Shown here: one piece after another, positions 1-9,630 of the stretch
How positions within the stretch are numbered: position 1 is the stretch's first letter
How the letters are laid out: each line of letters begins with the position of its first letter
NCBI GenBank assembly: GCA_040387195.1
Contig: JAZKEF010000011.1
Coordinates: 1 to 64,000, forward strand
Direction of reading: 5' to 3'
Length of the DNA stretch: 64,000 bases
DNA from: UKL13-3 sp040387195
Lineage (GTDB): Bacteria; Bacteroidota; Bacteroidia; UKL13-3
Translations under genes and position numbers: made by a program
Notes under the pieces: model-generated
What the model saw: only the letters and a program-made list of their open reading frames with translations
The model's database searches: none
Told to the model about the DNA's origin: nothing

Positions 1-78
1 TTCCGGATGCTGTTATCCGGAATCCAATTTGAGATTTTGGAATGGATGGTTATATTTACAAGAATAAACCCCCACCCT

Positions 79-1155
79 ATGCAAATGCCCCCCGAATGGA
101 AAGCTGAATCCATATTACACAGAGGATTGAAGCGAATAACCTTACACTTTGTTTACAAGACTGAGTGGATTACCCTTGTTCGAACATTATCCGGAGCTAC
201 CTGGAGTTATACACTCAAATGCTGGCTTGTTGATGATACCGAAACCAATAGGGAGTGGTGTGGAATGCCCTCAATTATTCCGTACATAACTCCCAAAAGC
301 AGTCATGATTTTGCACCCGGAGCTATTGATTATATTGAACAGTTTACGCGATGGATGCGATCGAAGCGGTATAGTGAAAATACCATTAAAACGTATACGG
401 ACGCTATCAAAACCTTCTTGAAATACTTTAATCAGAAACCGGTTGAGCAAATAAACAATAAGGATGTGATTGATTACAATAATGACTATGTCCTCAAACA
501 CCATTATTCCGCTTCGTTTCAAAACCAGACGGTGAACGCCATTAAGTTGTTTTTCGGGATTGTATTAAATACACAAATGGAGACAGAAAAGGTTCACCGG
601 CCCAAAAATGGAAGGGCATTACCTAATGTTTTAAGCAAAGAAGAGGTTAAACAGGTTTTATCGGCTTTAACAAATATTAAACACAAAACCATGTTATCCC
701 TCATTTACAGTTGCGGGTTGCGAAGTGGAGAATTGCTTTCATTGAAACCAATGCATGTAGATGCGAAACGAAACCTGCTTATTATTAAACATGCCAAAGG
801 GAACAAAGACCGTATTTCACCTTTAAGTAATAAAACAATTGAACTGTTGCGGGAGTATTATGCATCGGCAAAGCCAAAAACGTATTTATTTGAGGGCCAG
901 CAAGCGGGAATGCCTTATGACAGTAGAAGTTTGCAGCTGGTATTTAAACAAGCCTTGCGCAAGGCGGGAATACAAAAGCCTGCAACATTGCATTGGTTGC
1001 GTCACAGTTATGCAACACACCTGCTTGAAGCCGGTACAGATTTGCGGTATATTCAGGAAATACTAGGTCACAGCAGCAGCAGGACAACAGAAATATATAC
1101 ACATGTAAGTCAAAAAAGTATCCGGCATATTATTTCACCATTTGACAATTTATGA
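79..1155 (+). CDS. Tyrosine recombinase, IntI/XerD-like, heading a cassette array
   Basis: Site-specific tyrosine recombinase. The full catalytic set is visible: R215 (GLRSGE), K240 (AKGNKDR), H305 and R308 (HWLRHSYAT), H331 (LGHSS) and nucleophile Y340 (IYTHV), numbered from this start. An N-terminal module (HRGLKRITLHF to SYTLKCW) typical of Bacteroidota integrases precedes a SAM-like core-binding domain near residues 80-170. The C-terminal motifs KPATLHWLRHS and YTHV closely resemble integron integrases, but only about 64 residues separate K240 from H305. That leaves no room for the extra helix region (I2) that defines IntI. The frame is open to the window edge, so the start is uncertain: ATGs lie at 7, 46, 79 and 85, and 79 or 85 gives the usual short lead before HRG. 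It reads in the same direction as the cassettes, unlike class 1 intI. I infer that it acts on the palindromes downstream; ordinary Xer-like phage or element integrase is the alternative. Confidence 0.9.
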   Translation: MQMPPEWKAESILHRGLKRITLHFVYKTEWITLVRTLSGATWSYTLKCWLVDDTETNREWCGMPSIIPYITPKSSHDFAPGAIDYIEQFTRWMRSKRYSENTIKTYTDAIKTFLKYFNQKPVEQINNKDVIDYNNDYVLKHHYSASFQNQTVNAIKLFFGIVLNTQMETEKVHRPKNGRALPNVLSKEEVKQVLSALTNIKHKTMLSLIYSCGLRSGELLSLKPMHVDAKRNLLIIKHAKGNKDRISPLSNKTIELLREYYASAKPKTYLFEGQQAGMPYDSRSLQLVFKQALRKAGIQKPATLHWLRHSYATHLLEAGTDLRYIQEILGHSSSRTTEIYTHVSQKSIRHIISPFDNL

Positions 1156-1187
1156 GTAATATGCATAGTACATCAAAAAAAATAAAA

Positions 1188-1264
1188 CGATATAAAGTAT
1201 CGTATACTTTACCATATTTGGTAGTTATGCGATACTTTGTATCGCCTATAAGTAAGTTATATGC
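1188..1264 (+). other. AT-rich inverted repeat after the integrase; candidate attI-like site
   Basis: Arms at 1188-1202 and 1230-1244 are complementary at 14 of 15 positions. Each arm is also nearly self-complementary (CGATA...TATCG), so several hairpins are possible. Two GTTAT cores follow or overlap the structure: GTTATGC at 1224-1230 and GTTATATGC at 1256-1264. Its place between the recombinase and the first cargo gene is where an integron has its primary insertion site. The function is inferred from position only. Confidence 0.4.
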
Positions 1265-1270
1265 AACTTT

Positions 1271-2077
1271 ATGAAACTACTGCAATACATTAAAAATCTG
1301 CTGACAGACCGAAAGACTGTTGGTAAAAAAGGTTGTCCAGCTTGTGACAGCCCTAATGTCATTTGCACAAGTTTTAGTAGTTTTAATAATGACTATTCTG
1401 GGCCTTTTATTGATTTAAAGACCTTGAAAATAGGAAGACTTGTTCAATGCGAATCCTGTAAAACTATTTGGTTTATGGACAATTCAAAAAGCCAAGTAGA
1501 CACTGTATCTCAAAATCGTTTGCAGACTGTGGAAGACTGGAATAACAAGAAGTTAGAAATACAGCCCGAACATTTAAAAGCGCTTTCTGCAATTGGTAGT
1601 ACGCCTCCAGACCATTATGGAAACTTAAGTGAATTTATTTCTATTCCTTGCAAGTGCATTTTGGAAAACGGACAAATAATTGAAAATGCAATCGTGAGCA
1701 TTCAAAGAAAACCGCCAATTGGATTAATGTATTACAACAAAGACAATTTTTATTTCATAGACCAGGTTAAGTCCATTGAACATTCTGACATGGCACTTCC
1801 ATTGGACGTTAGAATAGCGACAACGAAGGGTGACGAGATGAGAATGGGTTATGCCCCAACTGTTGTTATAGCCCCAAACAATCAAATGTACATTACAAAC
1901 TGGACAACTAATTTCTTTTATGAAGACGGTATAAAAGGAAAAGAAATAAAAATACCATCAGAACAACAAAGACAATTACAAAACGGTATCGACACAAAAA
2001 ATGAATTGAAAGAAACAAGAATAATCGCAGACTGGACAGAAGAACTTGAAAAAAAATTTAGACCAAATGGAAACTAG
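1271..2077 (+). CDS. Hypothetical protein with N-terminal zinc ribbon (cassette 1)
   Basis: A protein of 268 residues that I do not recognise. Near the N-terminus a CPAC pair (around residue 22) and a CESC pair (around residue 60) form a CxxC-x(n)-CxxC zinc-ribbon pattern. No signal peptide or membrane segment is seen; the rest is a mixed beta-rich region (residues 110-220) and a charged tail ending in Glu/Lys-rich sequence. It is the first gene after the recombinase, reads in the same direction, and is followed 17 bases later by an attC-like palindrome, so it is probably the cargo of a single cassette. A DNA- or RNA-binding role is possible from the zinc ribbon but is not demonstrated. Confidence 0.7.
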   Translation: MKLLQYIKNLLTDRKTVGKKGCPACDSPNVICTSFSSFNNDYSGPFIDLKTLKIGRLVQCESCKTIWFMDNSKSQVDTVSQNRLQTVEDWNNKKLEIQPEHLKALSAIGSTPPDHYGNLSEFISIPCKCILENGQIIENAIVSIQRKPPIGLMYYNKDNFYFIDQVKSIEHSDMALPLDVRIATTKGDEMRMGYAPTVVIAPNNQMYITNWTTNFFYEDGIKGKEIKIPSEQQRQLQNGIDTKNELKETRIIADWTEELEKKFRPNGN

Positions 2078-2093
2078 TGGAGAAAAAGCTGCA

Positions 2094-2224
2094 TATAACA
2101 GCACCTACCCAAAAGGCGGTTTTTCGTGTTCCAAAGACAGTTTTGTGGTTAATCAAACAATAGATTTTCAAATCAAGTTTTGTGGCAAAAATCCCGCCCT
2201 TCGGCTAGCTGCAAACCGTTACCG
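2094..2224 (+). repeat. attC-like palindrome (site B)
   Basis: Begins with TATAAC at 2094 and ends with GTTA at 2218-2221, 131 bp in all. Imperfect inverted arms lie around 2111-2126 (AAAAGGCGGTTTTTCG) and 2185-2202, and the outer parts also pair loosely. It lies directly after the cassette 1 gene. The terminal core is less canonical (GTTACCG) than at the other sites, so this is one of the weaker members. Confidence 0.55.
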
Positions 2225-2240
2225 GAAACCCTAAGACGAC

Positions 2241-2475
2241 AGTGCTAACATTAAACGAACAGACATGAAACGAACAATTTTGGACACAATTACAGACAGA
2301 CTCACCACCAACCTGACCAGCCAACGCTTCGTTTTTAATTTTTTTTGCCAACACACATTGCACACATTTGCCTTTGCTTGCTTACCCAAGAACCCACCCA
2401 AAAGCAAAGTCAAAAGAGTGCAATTTCCTACGCACAAACATTTCATAACTGTATATTAGTGGAGAAATTTTAAGT
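2241..2475 (+). promoter_or_regulatory. Leader of the GHKL-PRTase operon with a 10-bp flanking repeat
   Basis: AGTGCTAACA at 2241-2250 recurs exactly at 9530-9539 beyond the end of the operon. A TATATTAG at 2452-2459, 16 bases before the start codon, resembles the Bacteroidota -7 box, but I see no convincing -33 TTTG at the right distance. The stretch between is AT-rich and I find no gene in it. Confidence 0.35.
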
Positions 2476-5400
2476 ATGCCATATCAAATAAATTTTGACT
2501 CAAAGCTGACACCCATAAGTTTAAATTCAATTATTAAAAATGATTGGGAGAAGAGTTTTATTGAGTCGGACGTAATATTCAATCTCAAAAAAATTGAGTG
2601 GCTTTCTTTAGAAGAGATTACATTTTTATTTGGATGGTTTAGGCAAGTTAAACTCAACAACAAAAATTTAAGAAATTTGAGAGTTGAACTTCCTACAACA
2701 ACTCAAAGCGAACCCGAAATATTTCCAGATGAAGAAATAAAAAAGGAAACAATAAAGAGAAGAAGAACAAGGTTAATTTCATTGTGGGACAATTGGAAAA
2801 TATATGAAAAATGTGGGCTTTTAGAAAGTCAGATGAATGTAACTAACGACATAAATAAATATGTTGGGAAGAATGATTTAGAAGATAATAATTGGCATAA
2901 AATAATACCATTTTTTGCAATCCCAATCAATGACTATGAAAACATTGATGAACTTAGAGAGTTGATTAAAATTGATGTAGAGAATAAATTTAATTTACAA
3001 GAGCATGTTCTCTCTATTTTAACTCTACATACTTCGAATTCAGCATTTGAAAACAAATCCTTAAGTAACATTATCACTACTGAGTTATTTTTAAATGTAA
3101 TTCATCATTCCTTTCCGAAAGATTTTGAAGGAAAAAAGGAATGCTATTTTGCAATAGCATTAAGAAATAAAATAAGTATCAGCAAGTATATCAGTGATAA
3201 ACTTCGTTCAGGTATTTCACTTTCAGAAAAGGAGGCTATAAAAAGAATAGAATTTATTCAAGAGCAAAATGCAATAAAGGAAAGACCTACGGATGAAAGA
3301 CCATTTTTCCAAACAAAAGAAAACGGAAAAACCACATACAAAAATGATTCTTTCATTGAATTTACTTTTACAGATTTTGGACAAGGAATACCGATAACTT
3401 TAAAAGAAAAATATTTTGAAGAAATAAATAATCCTGTCCAAAAAGAATATCTTCAAAAGCAATTAAGACCAGTTCATTTTCTCTCGAAGGAAGAACAGGA
3501 GAAGCAAGGAATAAATGAAGATTCACTTATTCTTGAATATGCCTTCCTATTACATGCTTCAAGATTTCCATTTGAAGAGCAGTTGAAAATAAATCAATAT
3601 GTTCCAAGAGGACTTTATTTCTTAGTTGACATTGTTAAGTCATACAAAGGAATGGTTGTAGTGAGAAGTAATAAAGGAAAGTTGGTTTATGATTTCAGTA
3701 AAAATCAAGATAGCCCTAAAGATTCCTTAATTTCTAAAGACCTTGAAAAAGATACAAATTATCATGGAACATTAATTTCGATCTATTTACCTGCCGAAAA
3801 AAAAGCAGGGGATACAAAACTGAATGCAATACAAAGAGTTTTGTATCACAAGGACACAAAAAGAAAACGAGAAAATAAGTATGTAAGTGTAATAGAATTG
3901 CAAAGAGAAGCAGTTCATAAATTCAAATACGACAACGGTTTTAAAGAGCCTGACTTATTTGAAACTTACAATGCTGTATTCAAAGCGATAGATAAAACGA
4001 TTGACAAATTAAGCGAAAGCCCTTGCACACTTTATTTTGATTTTGCAGGAACAGATTCAAGTGTTGTTGACCATAAACTATTTTATCATTTAACCAATTC
4101 ACCTAAGATAAATTCAAACACATCAGTTGTCATTTTAAACCCTCCTGATAAAGGAGTTTTATTGTCGGTGCAGCAAAGTATAATCGCATCTAAAGATTTT
4201 ATATGCAGACCCATCCCTTGTATTTTCTCAAACACTGAAACTATTTGGATAGGTATCAAAAATTGGGAAGACGAAAAATCTTTAAATGAATTATTGCAGT
4301 ATTTAGAAAGTCAAAACACAAAAGCAATAAGCGATTTCAACGACCCAATTTCACTCTTAGGAAATGTTATTAAAATTGATTGGGTTGACAAAGCAAGAAC
4401 TTATGGGAATGTCGGACTTAGCATGCTCTCACATGAGGAACTTGAAGATTCTGAATTAAAACTTTCAATAACACTTCCAAATAAATATTTTACAAATGTT
4501 GAAGTGCCTGCTCAATTTATTAAGGAGATTCTTGAAAAAAACGAAACCAATAAGGTTCTTTTAAAAGATGATAATAAAGTCTATTGGACATCGGGAGGTT
4601 ATTATCAAAATGAGTTTATTCGTTTCATTGAAAAACTTTACGAAATAAATATTTCTTCTAATGAAATTGAATCTGAAAATGATTTTTGGTTTGGAAGAGA
4701 AGTTGCGGCATACTTAATCAATAAATTTGAATACATCACAGACAAATCATTAGAATTTGATTACATAGTAAGCGTTACTTTAAGTAGTCAACTTTTGGCA
4801 AATTCTGTTAGGGACACATATTGCAAACTAAAGGGCATTCAGAACGAGAAAGAAAAACCTACAATAGTTAGGTTAGCTAATTACTACGAATTCACAACCG
4901 AAAAAGCGTTCAAAAAAATCAAAACCAATAAGAGAGTGCTTATTGTAAACGATGTTATTTCCACAGGGAAATTGAACATGGACATTTATAAGAATTTAGT
5001 AGATTCAAAAAGTGCGAATGTTATTGGAGTATTTTCAATTGTTGATTCAAGGCAACCTCAATTTGACGAAGCAAAGGATTTAATCAAATATGAAGTAGAA
5101 CCCCATTATAAAACAGAAATTGATAAAAAAACAATTTGGTTACTTCGCTATCCAATTGACAAGTTTATTGCCAACCCAAGAAAGAAAGCAGTAGATATAG
5201 TTTCAATTGACCCAGTAATAAACACTCCCAATACTATGAAATATGAGAGGAGTGATATTTCAAGAATAACATTTACGGACAGTCCAAATTCAAGATTTAA
5301 AACAAAAGAATTTTTGGATAAAATACAGAATGAAGAAAATTTATGGGTTGGGCATCTTCACCATAATGTAGCCCATCATAGTTATTTTTTCAAACTCCAC

Positions 5401-7839
5401 GAATGGTTCCGTTCAGATGATGGGAAAAAAATTATAAAGTTTCTTGTTGATGAAATACGAAAAAATTCAAATGACCTACATCACACAAATAAAAATTCAA
5501 GTAAGAACAGAACTGTTATTACCACTATTCAAGATATTCTAAAATCAAATGAATTCCATTTCACTGAAAGTGACAGCCCTGTTAAAGCCCAATATGAAAA
5601 GGTGCTTAAAGAGTTAAAATCATTGTCAGGGAAAGTTGAACAATTGGGCTTACCAGTGTATAATGAGAAGATTGATATTATTTTCTATCCTATGTTCAGT
5701 GGAGCAGAAGTTTTGACTAAAGCTGATTGCCGACAAATTTTTGGTTTTGAAAAACCTACAGACTTTATTCTATTTCCATTGGGTAGAGTTGATACGCCTA
5801 AAGGTTGGCGGTTTACATTTCCGCCAAAAATATTAAATGAGATTACAAAAAAGTTTAAGAATGTTTTCATAATTGATGATGGAACTTGCACAGGGGATAC
5901 ACTTGTGCAAATGATAGATTCAATTGCATTTTTAAATGTAGATAGAATAAATGTTCTTTCAGTGGTTGGAAGGCTTGATGATTTTCAAAGAGAATTTTTT
6001 ACAAGACTTGATTCAATCAAAATTATTCATGAAAGAGAAGATGATAAGAGTTCAAAATTTCCTCCTAATAGAATTATTCCTCTAAGCATATATTTCGGTG
6101 CACATTTTCATATTCAGGTTTATCCAATTTCATCTGACAATTGTCCATTTTGTGAGGAGATTAAATCTTTGGAGGCAGATGCAGAAAAATTGCTTAAATA
6201 TCCATTACAGCCAGTAACAGAGTTTATTGAAAAGCGAAAGTCCGAGATTCAAATTTTTGAAACTGATGGTTTAAGGTTTGAAGATTATCAGGAGGAAACG
6301 GATAAAAAGTATGAAGGGCTTCCAGATTATTTACCAATGGACATTGATAAAAAACTCTTATTTCTATACAGAGATAAAATTGGAAAACTGGCTACCTATA
6401 GAACATTCAAAGAATACTTAGTTGATTTTGAAAATGACAATCTTGAAATATGGATTGCAGTTATACTTCATGAGCCAAAACTATTAAAGACAATTGAACA
6501 GCTACTTCCATCGCTAAAAGGAAACCTATTAGAATTTATAAAAGAACAATTTAATCTACTTAAAAAAAACAAAATCAAACCACTTAATTATCGTTGGAAA
6601 AAATCTGAACTAATCAGGTTCTTAATTCTTATGGAAAAAAATGTTTTGTTTAATTGTGAGTGTTTAAAAAAAGTAATTTCAAGAGAATTTCAAGACCCCG
6701 TTACAAATGATGAGCATGACTACTTAGTTTTAATAGCTCATACTTTTTGGAAAGCAATTATTATTCTCAAGAAAAATAAACAAGAGGATGTTCAATTATT
6801 AGCGATTGAAAGTCTTGAAGAATTTTGGAGAAAGTATGTTGCACCGCTAAAAAATTTTACAGACAATGAAATTCCTTCAAATTTTGAAATTGTTTTTGAC
6901 AAACTCATAAAATGGGTAAATAATAAAAAAGACGGCAACGAACATCCATTTCTTAAATTAAAGAATGTTTACACAAAACTTTATACAGGATTTCCAAAAC
7001 ATCTCAATGATTACAAACCTTTTATAAAGCTCTACAATTATATTGATGATATTAACAATGCTTTCAATCAACCAAACACTGTTAAAAGTTCAGATAGTTT
7101 AGAAAAAATAATTGAACTATCAAAAACAGCATTTGATACATTTATTGACGATATTGAAAATAGCTATTTAACTTCATTTGAAATACTTAAAGACTCCCAA
7201 AAGCTGAAGAACTTTATGTCTAAAAATAGTCCGTCTAATGTTAGAATAGATATAATTCAAAAAATAAATTCTCTGACACTTGACAATATTGAAATAACAA
7301 AAAATGCTATTGCAGAAATTCTAAATTGCTTAGAGTTATTTAAAACAACTTTCATTTTTGGAAAGTCTGACTTTACTGAATATTTTATAAACCATGGCTG
7401 TTGCTTTATAAGTGAACTTGAATATTATTTAGCAGAGAAGAAGGAAGAACCTTCTTTTAAAAATATTACCATTAAAACGAATTTTAAAGATGATGCTAGA
7501 AATAGAAATATTAATTTTCATCCCGAAATTCTAAAAGAAAAAGTAATTGACGAAATCTTTGAAAATATCATTAAACACTCTGACCGTTACAAGTTAAAAA
7601 TCAAGAATAATGATTTTAAAACCGATGTTGAATTAAGCGTTGAATTAATAGATAATGGAATTCGTTTTAAACTACTTCAAAATGTTCCAGATACTGACCA
7701 TAAAGGTGGGGGAACTGATTGCTTTGAAGAAACAATAAAATTCTTTGATGGTTCTTTCCAACGCAACAGCAAAATAAATGAGAATTATAGTATTGAATTT
7801 ACACTTAAACTTATTTCAAATAAATTAAACTTAAATTAG
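2476..7839 (+). CDS. Giant STAS-like/GHKL/PRTase/PRTase/GHKL multidomain protein
   Basis: A 1787-residue cytoplasmic protein without signal peptide. Residues 1-115 look like a STAS-like anti-sigma-antagonist fold. A GHKL ATPase follows: N box E203...N207, G1 box DFGQGIP at 300-306, RGLYFLVDIVKSYKG near 378-392 and the last strand HGTLISIYLP. A type I phosphoribosyltransferase PRPP-loop motif VLIVNDVISTG lies near 821-831 and a second, NVFIIDDGTCTGDT, at 1129-1142. A helical region leads to a C-terminal second GHKL-like module: DEIFENIIKHS from 1692, VELIDNG near 1720, then KGGGTD. The next gene starts 2 bases downstream, so the two form an operon. The DNA is clearly more AT-rich than the core genes. 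GHKL, PRTase-like and peptidase modules occur in predicted bacterial conflict systems; a defence role here is inference. The domain calls rest on motifs only. Confidence 0.8.
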   Translation: MPYQINFDSKLTPISLNSIIKNDWEKSFIESDVIFNLKKIEWLSLEEITFLFGWFRQVKLNNKNLRNLRVELPTTTQSEPEIFPDEEIKKETIKRRRTRLISLWDNWKIYEKCGLLESQMNVTNDINKYVGKNDLEDNNWHKIIPFFAIPINDYENIDELRELIKIDVENKFNLQEHVLSILTLHTSNSAFENKSLSNIITTELFLNVIHHSFPKDFEGKKECYFAIALRNKISISKYISDKLRSGISLSEKEAIKRIEFIQEQNAIKERPTDERPFFQTKENGKTTYKNDSFIEFTFTDFGQGIPITLKEKYFEEINNPVQKEYLQKQLRPVHFLSKEEQEKQGINEDSLILEYAFLLHASRFPFEEQLKINQYVPRGLYFLVDIVKSYKGMVVVRSNKGKLVYDFSKNQDSPKDSLISKDLEKDTNYHGTLISIYLPAEKKAGDTKLNAIQRVLYHKDTKRKRENKYVSVIELQREAVHKFKYDNGFKEPDLFETYNAVFKAIDKTIDKLSESPCTLYFDFAGTDSSVVDHKLFYHLTNSPKINSNTSVVILNPPDKGVLLSVQQSIIASKDFICRPIPCIFSNTETIWIGIKNWEDEKSLNELLQYLESQNTKAISDFNDPISLLGNVIKIDWVDKARTYGNVGLSMLSHEELEDSELKLSITLPNKYFTNVEVPAQFIKEILEKNETNKVLLKDDNKVYWTSGGYYQNEFIRFIEKLYEINISSNEIESENDFWFGREVAAYLINKFEYITDKSLEFDYIVSVTLSSQLLANSVRDTYCKLKGIQNEKEKPTIVRLANYYEFTTEKAFKKIKTNKRVLIVNDVISTGKLNMDIYKNLVDSKSANVIGVFSIVDSRQPQFDEAKDLIKYEVEPHYKTEIDKKTIWLLRYPIDKFIANPRKKAVDIVSIDPVINTPNTMKYERSDISRITFTDSPNSRFKTKEFLDKIQNEENLWVGHLHHNVAHHSYFFKLHEWFRSDDGKKIIKFLVDEIRKNSNDLHHTNKNSSKNRTVITTIQDILKSNEFHFTESDSPVKAQYEKVLKELKSLSGKVEQLGLPVYNEKIDIIFYPMFSGAEVLTKADCRQIFGFEKPTDFILFPLGRVDTPKGWRFTFPPKILNEITKKFKNVFIIDDGTCTGDTLVQMIDSIAFLNVDRINVLSVVGRLDDFQREFFTRLDSIKIIHEREDDKSSKFPPNRIIPLSIYFGAHFHIQVYPISSDNCPFCEEIKSLEADAEKLLKYPLQPVTEFIEKRKSEIQIFETDGLRFEDYQEETDKKYEGLPDYLPMDIDKKLLFLYRDKIGKLATYRTFKEYLVDFENDNLEIWIAVILHEPKLLKTIEQLLPSLKGNLLEFIKEQFNLLKKNKIKPLNYRWKKSELIRFLILMEKNVLFNCECLKKVISREFQDPVTNDEHDYLVLIAHTFWKAIIILKKNKQEDVQLLAIESLEEFWRKYVAPLKNFTDNEIPSNFEIVFDKLIKWVNNKKDGNEHPFLKLKNVYTKLYTGFPKHLNDYKPFIKLYNYIDDINNAFNQPNTVKSSDSLEKIIELSKTAFDTFIDDIENSYLTSFEILKDSQKLKNFMSKNSPSNVRIDIIQKINSLTLDNIEITKNAIAEILNCLELFKTTFIFGKSDFTEYFINHGCCFISELEYYLAEKKEEPSFKNITIKTNFKDDARNRNINFHPEILKEKVIDEIFENIIKHSDRYKLKIKNNDFKTDVELSVELIDNGIRFKLLQNVPDTDHKGGGTDCFEETIKFFDGSFQRNSKINENYSIEFTLKLISNKLNLN

Positions 7840-7841
7840 CC

Positions 7842-9386
7842 ATGAGTAATATAAAAAAAGTCATACATTTTGTCTTTAACAAAGATAGAGACATTGATAG
7901 TGAAGAATGTTTCTCTACAGATTTGACATCAAAAATGCTACCCTGTTGGCTTGTAGCGGCAGATGAACATTGCAATTCTTTTATCTCTTGTTTAAATAGT
8001 TTGCCTCAAGATGCTTTAATAACCCTTTGGATTCATTTAGATGGGTTTGAAGACATAAACAATAAGTCAATTTATAAGGGTTTAAAATTTTATAATGAAC
8101 GCTTTGTTCAAAAATTTGGTACGGAGATCAAGTTGCGTTTTTTAACAAGAGCACAAGGATTGAAATCTATAAACACTTATGGCAAAGAGCTAGTAGAATT
8201 TAGTAATTTTAGTAAGTCTGTTCAGGACGATAGTTATTATTATAAAGTTTCAGATTTCATTAAAGAGGATGAAAATGAATTACCTGATGATGAAATACTT
8301 CTATCTATTGACATTAGCGGCAAAAATGAGCAAGTAGTTAATAAAAAATACCATGACTTTCTTAAACATGGAGGACTTAATAATATTAATTCAACTATAA
8401 GAAGCCTCAAACTTTTTTTGAAGGAAATAGAAAAGTCAAATAAGTCATGGAATCATTCCCTATTTGACGTTCAAGATATTGATTCATCTTGTTTGGATTT
8501 TTACTATTGGGATTTCCCTGCAACGCTATTTGAAAAATACTTAAATCTGCACGTTGCCGAAGAAGGAAAGGACAACACAATATTTGAATATTTTTTAAAG
8601 GCTGACCCTGATGTGAAGTTTGAGAAATCAAATAAGACTTGGGGCATAAAAGTAAATTTCTTTTATGCGATTAGTCAGCGTATCCTTGGTGAAGATAAAG
8701 AAGGTAAAATAATTTATTCAGATGTTGAAGAAGCCAGTCGACTTTATGTTTTACATGAGGCTCTTCATCAAATCCATAAACTGAAACAAGAAACAGTTGA
8801 TAACATTGGAAGCTTTCCAAGAATCGTTGAAGAAGTGGATTATCAAGCTGATGCTTTTGCAATGATAACAGAACTTGCTTTTTTCCTTTTCTCAAATAAA
8901 GGTGAACTTGATCTGAAAAAACTCAAGGGGAAAATCACGAACACAATCAAAGTAGCTTTACAAACCACTTTTGCTTTTAATCCAATTGATGGAAGTTTAA
9001 AGGCTATTCAAGTAAGAAGGGTTAATCGCTACATGATTTGGTTTTTTCAATTGCGAGCAATTGAAAAAATATTTGATGATGATGAAACGCAAACAGTAAA
9101 AATGGCTACTGAAAAAATTTTAAAATTATTCTCTCAAAAACCTGTATTGGAAATAACAGGACCTGAAATATTCGTCAATAAAGCTAAGGATAGAATTCTA
9201 TACAATCTTGAAAAAATGATTCATCCTCAATCAATCGGTTTAATCAATGGACAAGCTATTGAACGACACGGGAATGATGGAACAGAAGCTTTCAATCTTG
9301 CAAAGTTAATTGAAGGGTTTAAAAAATCGGATTTTGATATTATTTATAAATATATTGACTCATTGTTTTATTCCAAAAATGTCTAG
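7842..9386 (+). CDS. HExxH metallopeptidase-like partner of the GHKL-PRTase protein
   Basis: A protein of 514 residues that starts 2 bases after the preceding stop codon, so the two are almost certainly co-translated. The central motif HEALH at 305-309 is a zinc-peptidase HExxH, and EEVDYQADAFAM at about 330-341 offers the downstream acidic ligand (E/D plus AxxA) seen in gluzincin-like enzymes. No signal peptide is present, so it should act in the cytoplasm. The N-terminal 290 residues match nothing I can name. I infer an effector protease or a maturation factor controlled by the ATPase partner. A hairpin with T runs follows the gene. The HExxH could also be structural. Confidence 0.75.
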   Translation: MSNIKKVIHFVFNKDRDIDSEECFSTDLTSKMLPCWLVAADEHCNSFISCLNSLPQDALITLWIHLDGFEDINNKSIYKGLKFYNERFVQKFGTEIKLRFLTRAQGLKSINTYGKELVEFSNFSKSVQDDSYYYKVSDFIKEDENELPDDEILLSIDISGKNEQVVNKKYHDFLKHGGLNNINSTIRSLKLFLKEIEKSNKSWNHSLFDVQDIDSSCLDFYYWDFPATLFEKYLNLHVAEEGKDNTIFEYFLKADPDVKFEKSNKTWGIKVNFFYAISQRILGEDKEGKIIYSDVEEASRLYVLHEALHQIHKLKQETVDNIGSFPRIVEEVDYQADAFAMITELAFFLFSNKGELDLKKLKGKITNTIKVALQTTFAFNPIDGSLKAIQVRRVNRYMIWFFQLRAIEKIFDDDETQTVKMATEKILKLFSQKPVLEITGPEIFVNKAKDRILYNLEKMIHPQSIGLINGQAIERHGNDGTEAFNLAKLIEGFKKSDFDIIYKYIDSLFYSKNV

Positions 9387-9392
9387 CACTGC

Positions 9393-9461
9393 AAAAAAAC
9401 ACACTCTTAAAAACCGCACGAGCCAAAGCTAAAGGCAATTTTTTTAAGAGAGTGTTTTTTT
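9393..9461 (+). terminator. Terminator after the GHKL-PRTase operon
   Basis: ACACTCTTAAAAA around 9401-9413 pairs with TTTTTAAGAGAGTGT around 9441-9455, with an A run before and seven Ts after. It could work in either direction. It begins a few bases after the stop codon of the metallopeptidase-like gene. Confidence 0.6.
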
Positions 9462-9529
9462 CTCCACCCAAGAAAAAATTGAATTAAAAAAATTATCCAA
9501 CCCAAAAAAAATTAAAAACCCCAACTCAT

Positions 9530-9539
9530 AGTGCTAACA
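9530..9539 (+). repeat. Right copy of the 10-bp direct repeat flanking the operon
   Basis: AGTGCTAACA is identical to 2241-2250. The two copies enclose the operon and its terminator, about 7.3 kb apart. The repeat may be the boundary of a nested insertion or a shared cassette-end motif. The DNA from here to 9630 holds no convincing gene. Confidence 0.5.
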
Positions 9540-9630
9540 CAGACAGACACCGCCTTGAATGTAAATCGCTTCGGAAAAAGTGTGTGCGGACTTGACACTT
9601 CTGCACTTCGGACAGACAGAAGGGCATCCG

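Noticed and set aside
2231..2459. Frames of 64-71 codons on both strands
   Set aside because: AT-rich leader DNA of the GHKL-PRTase operon, no start context and no recognisable protein pattern.
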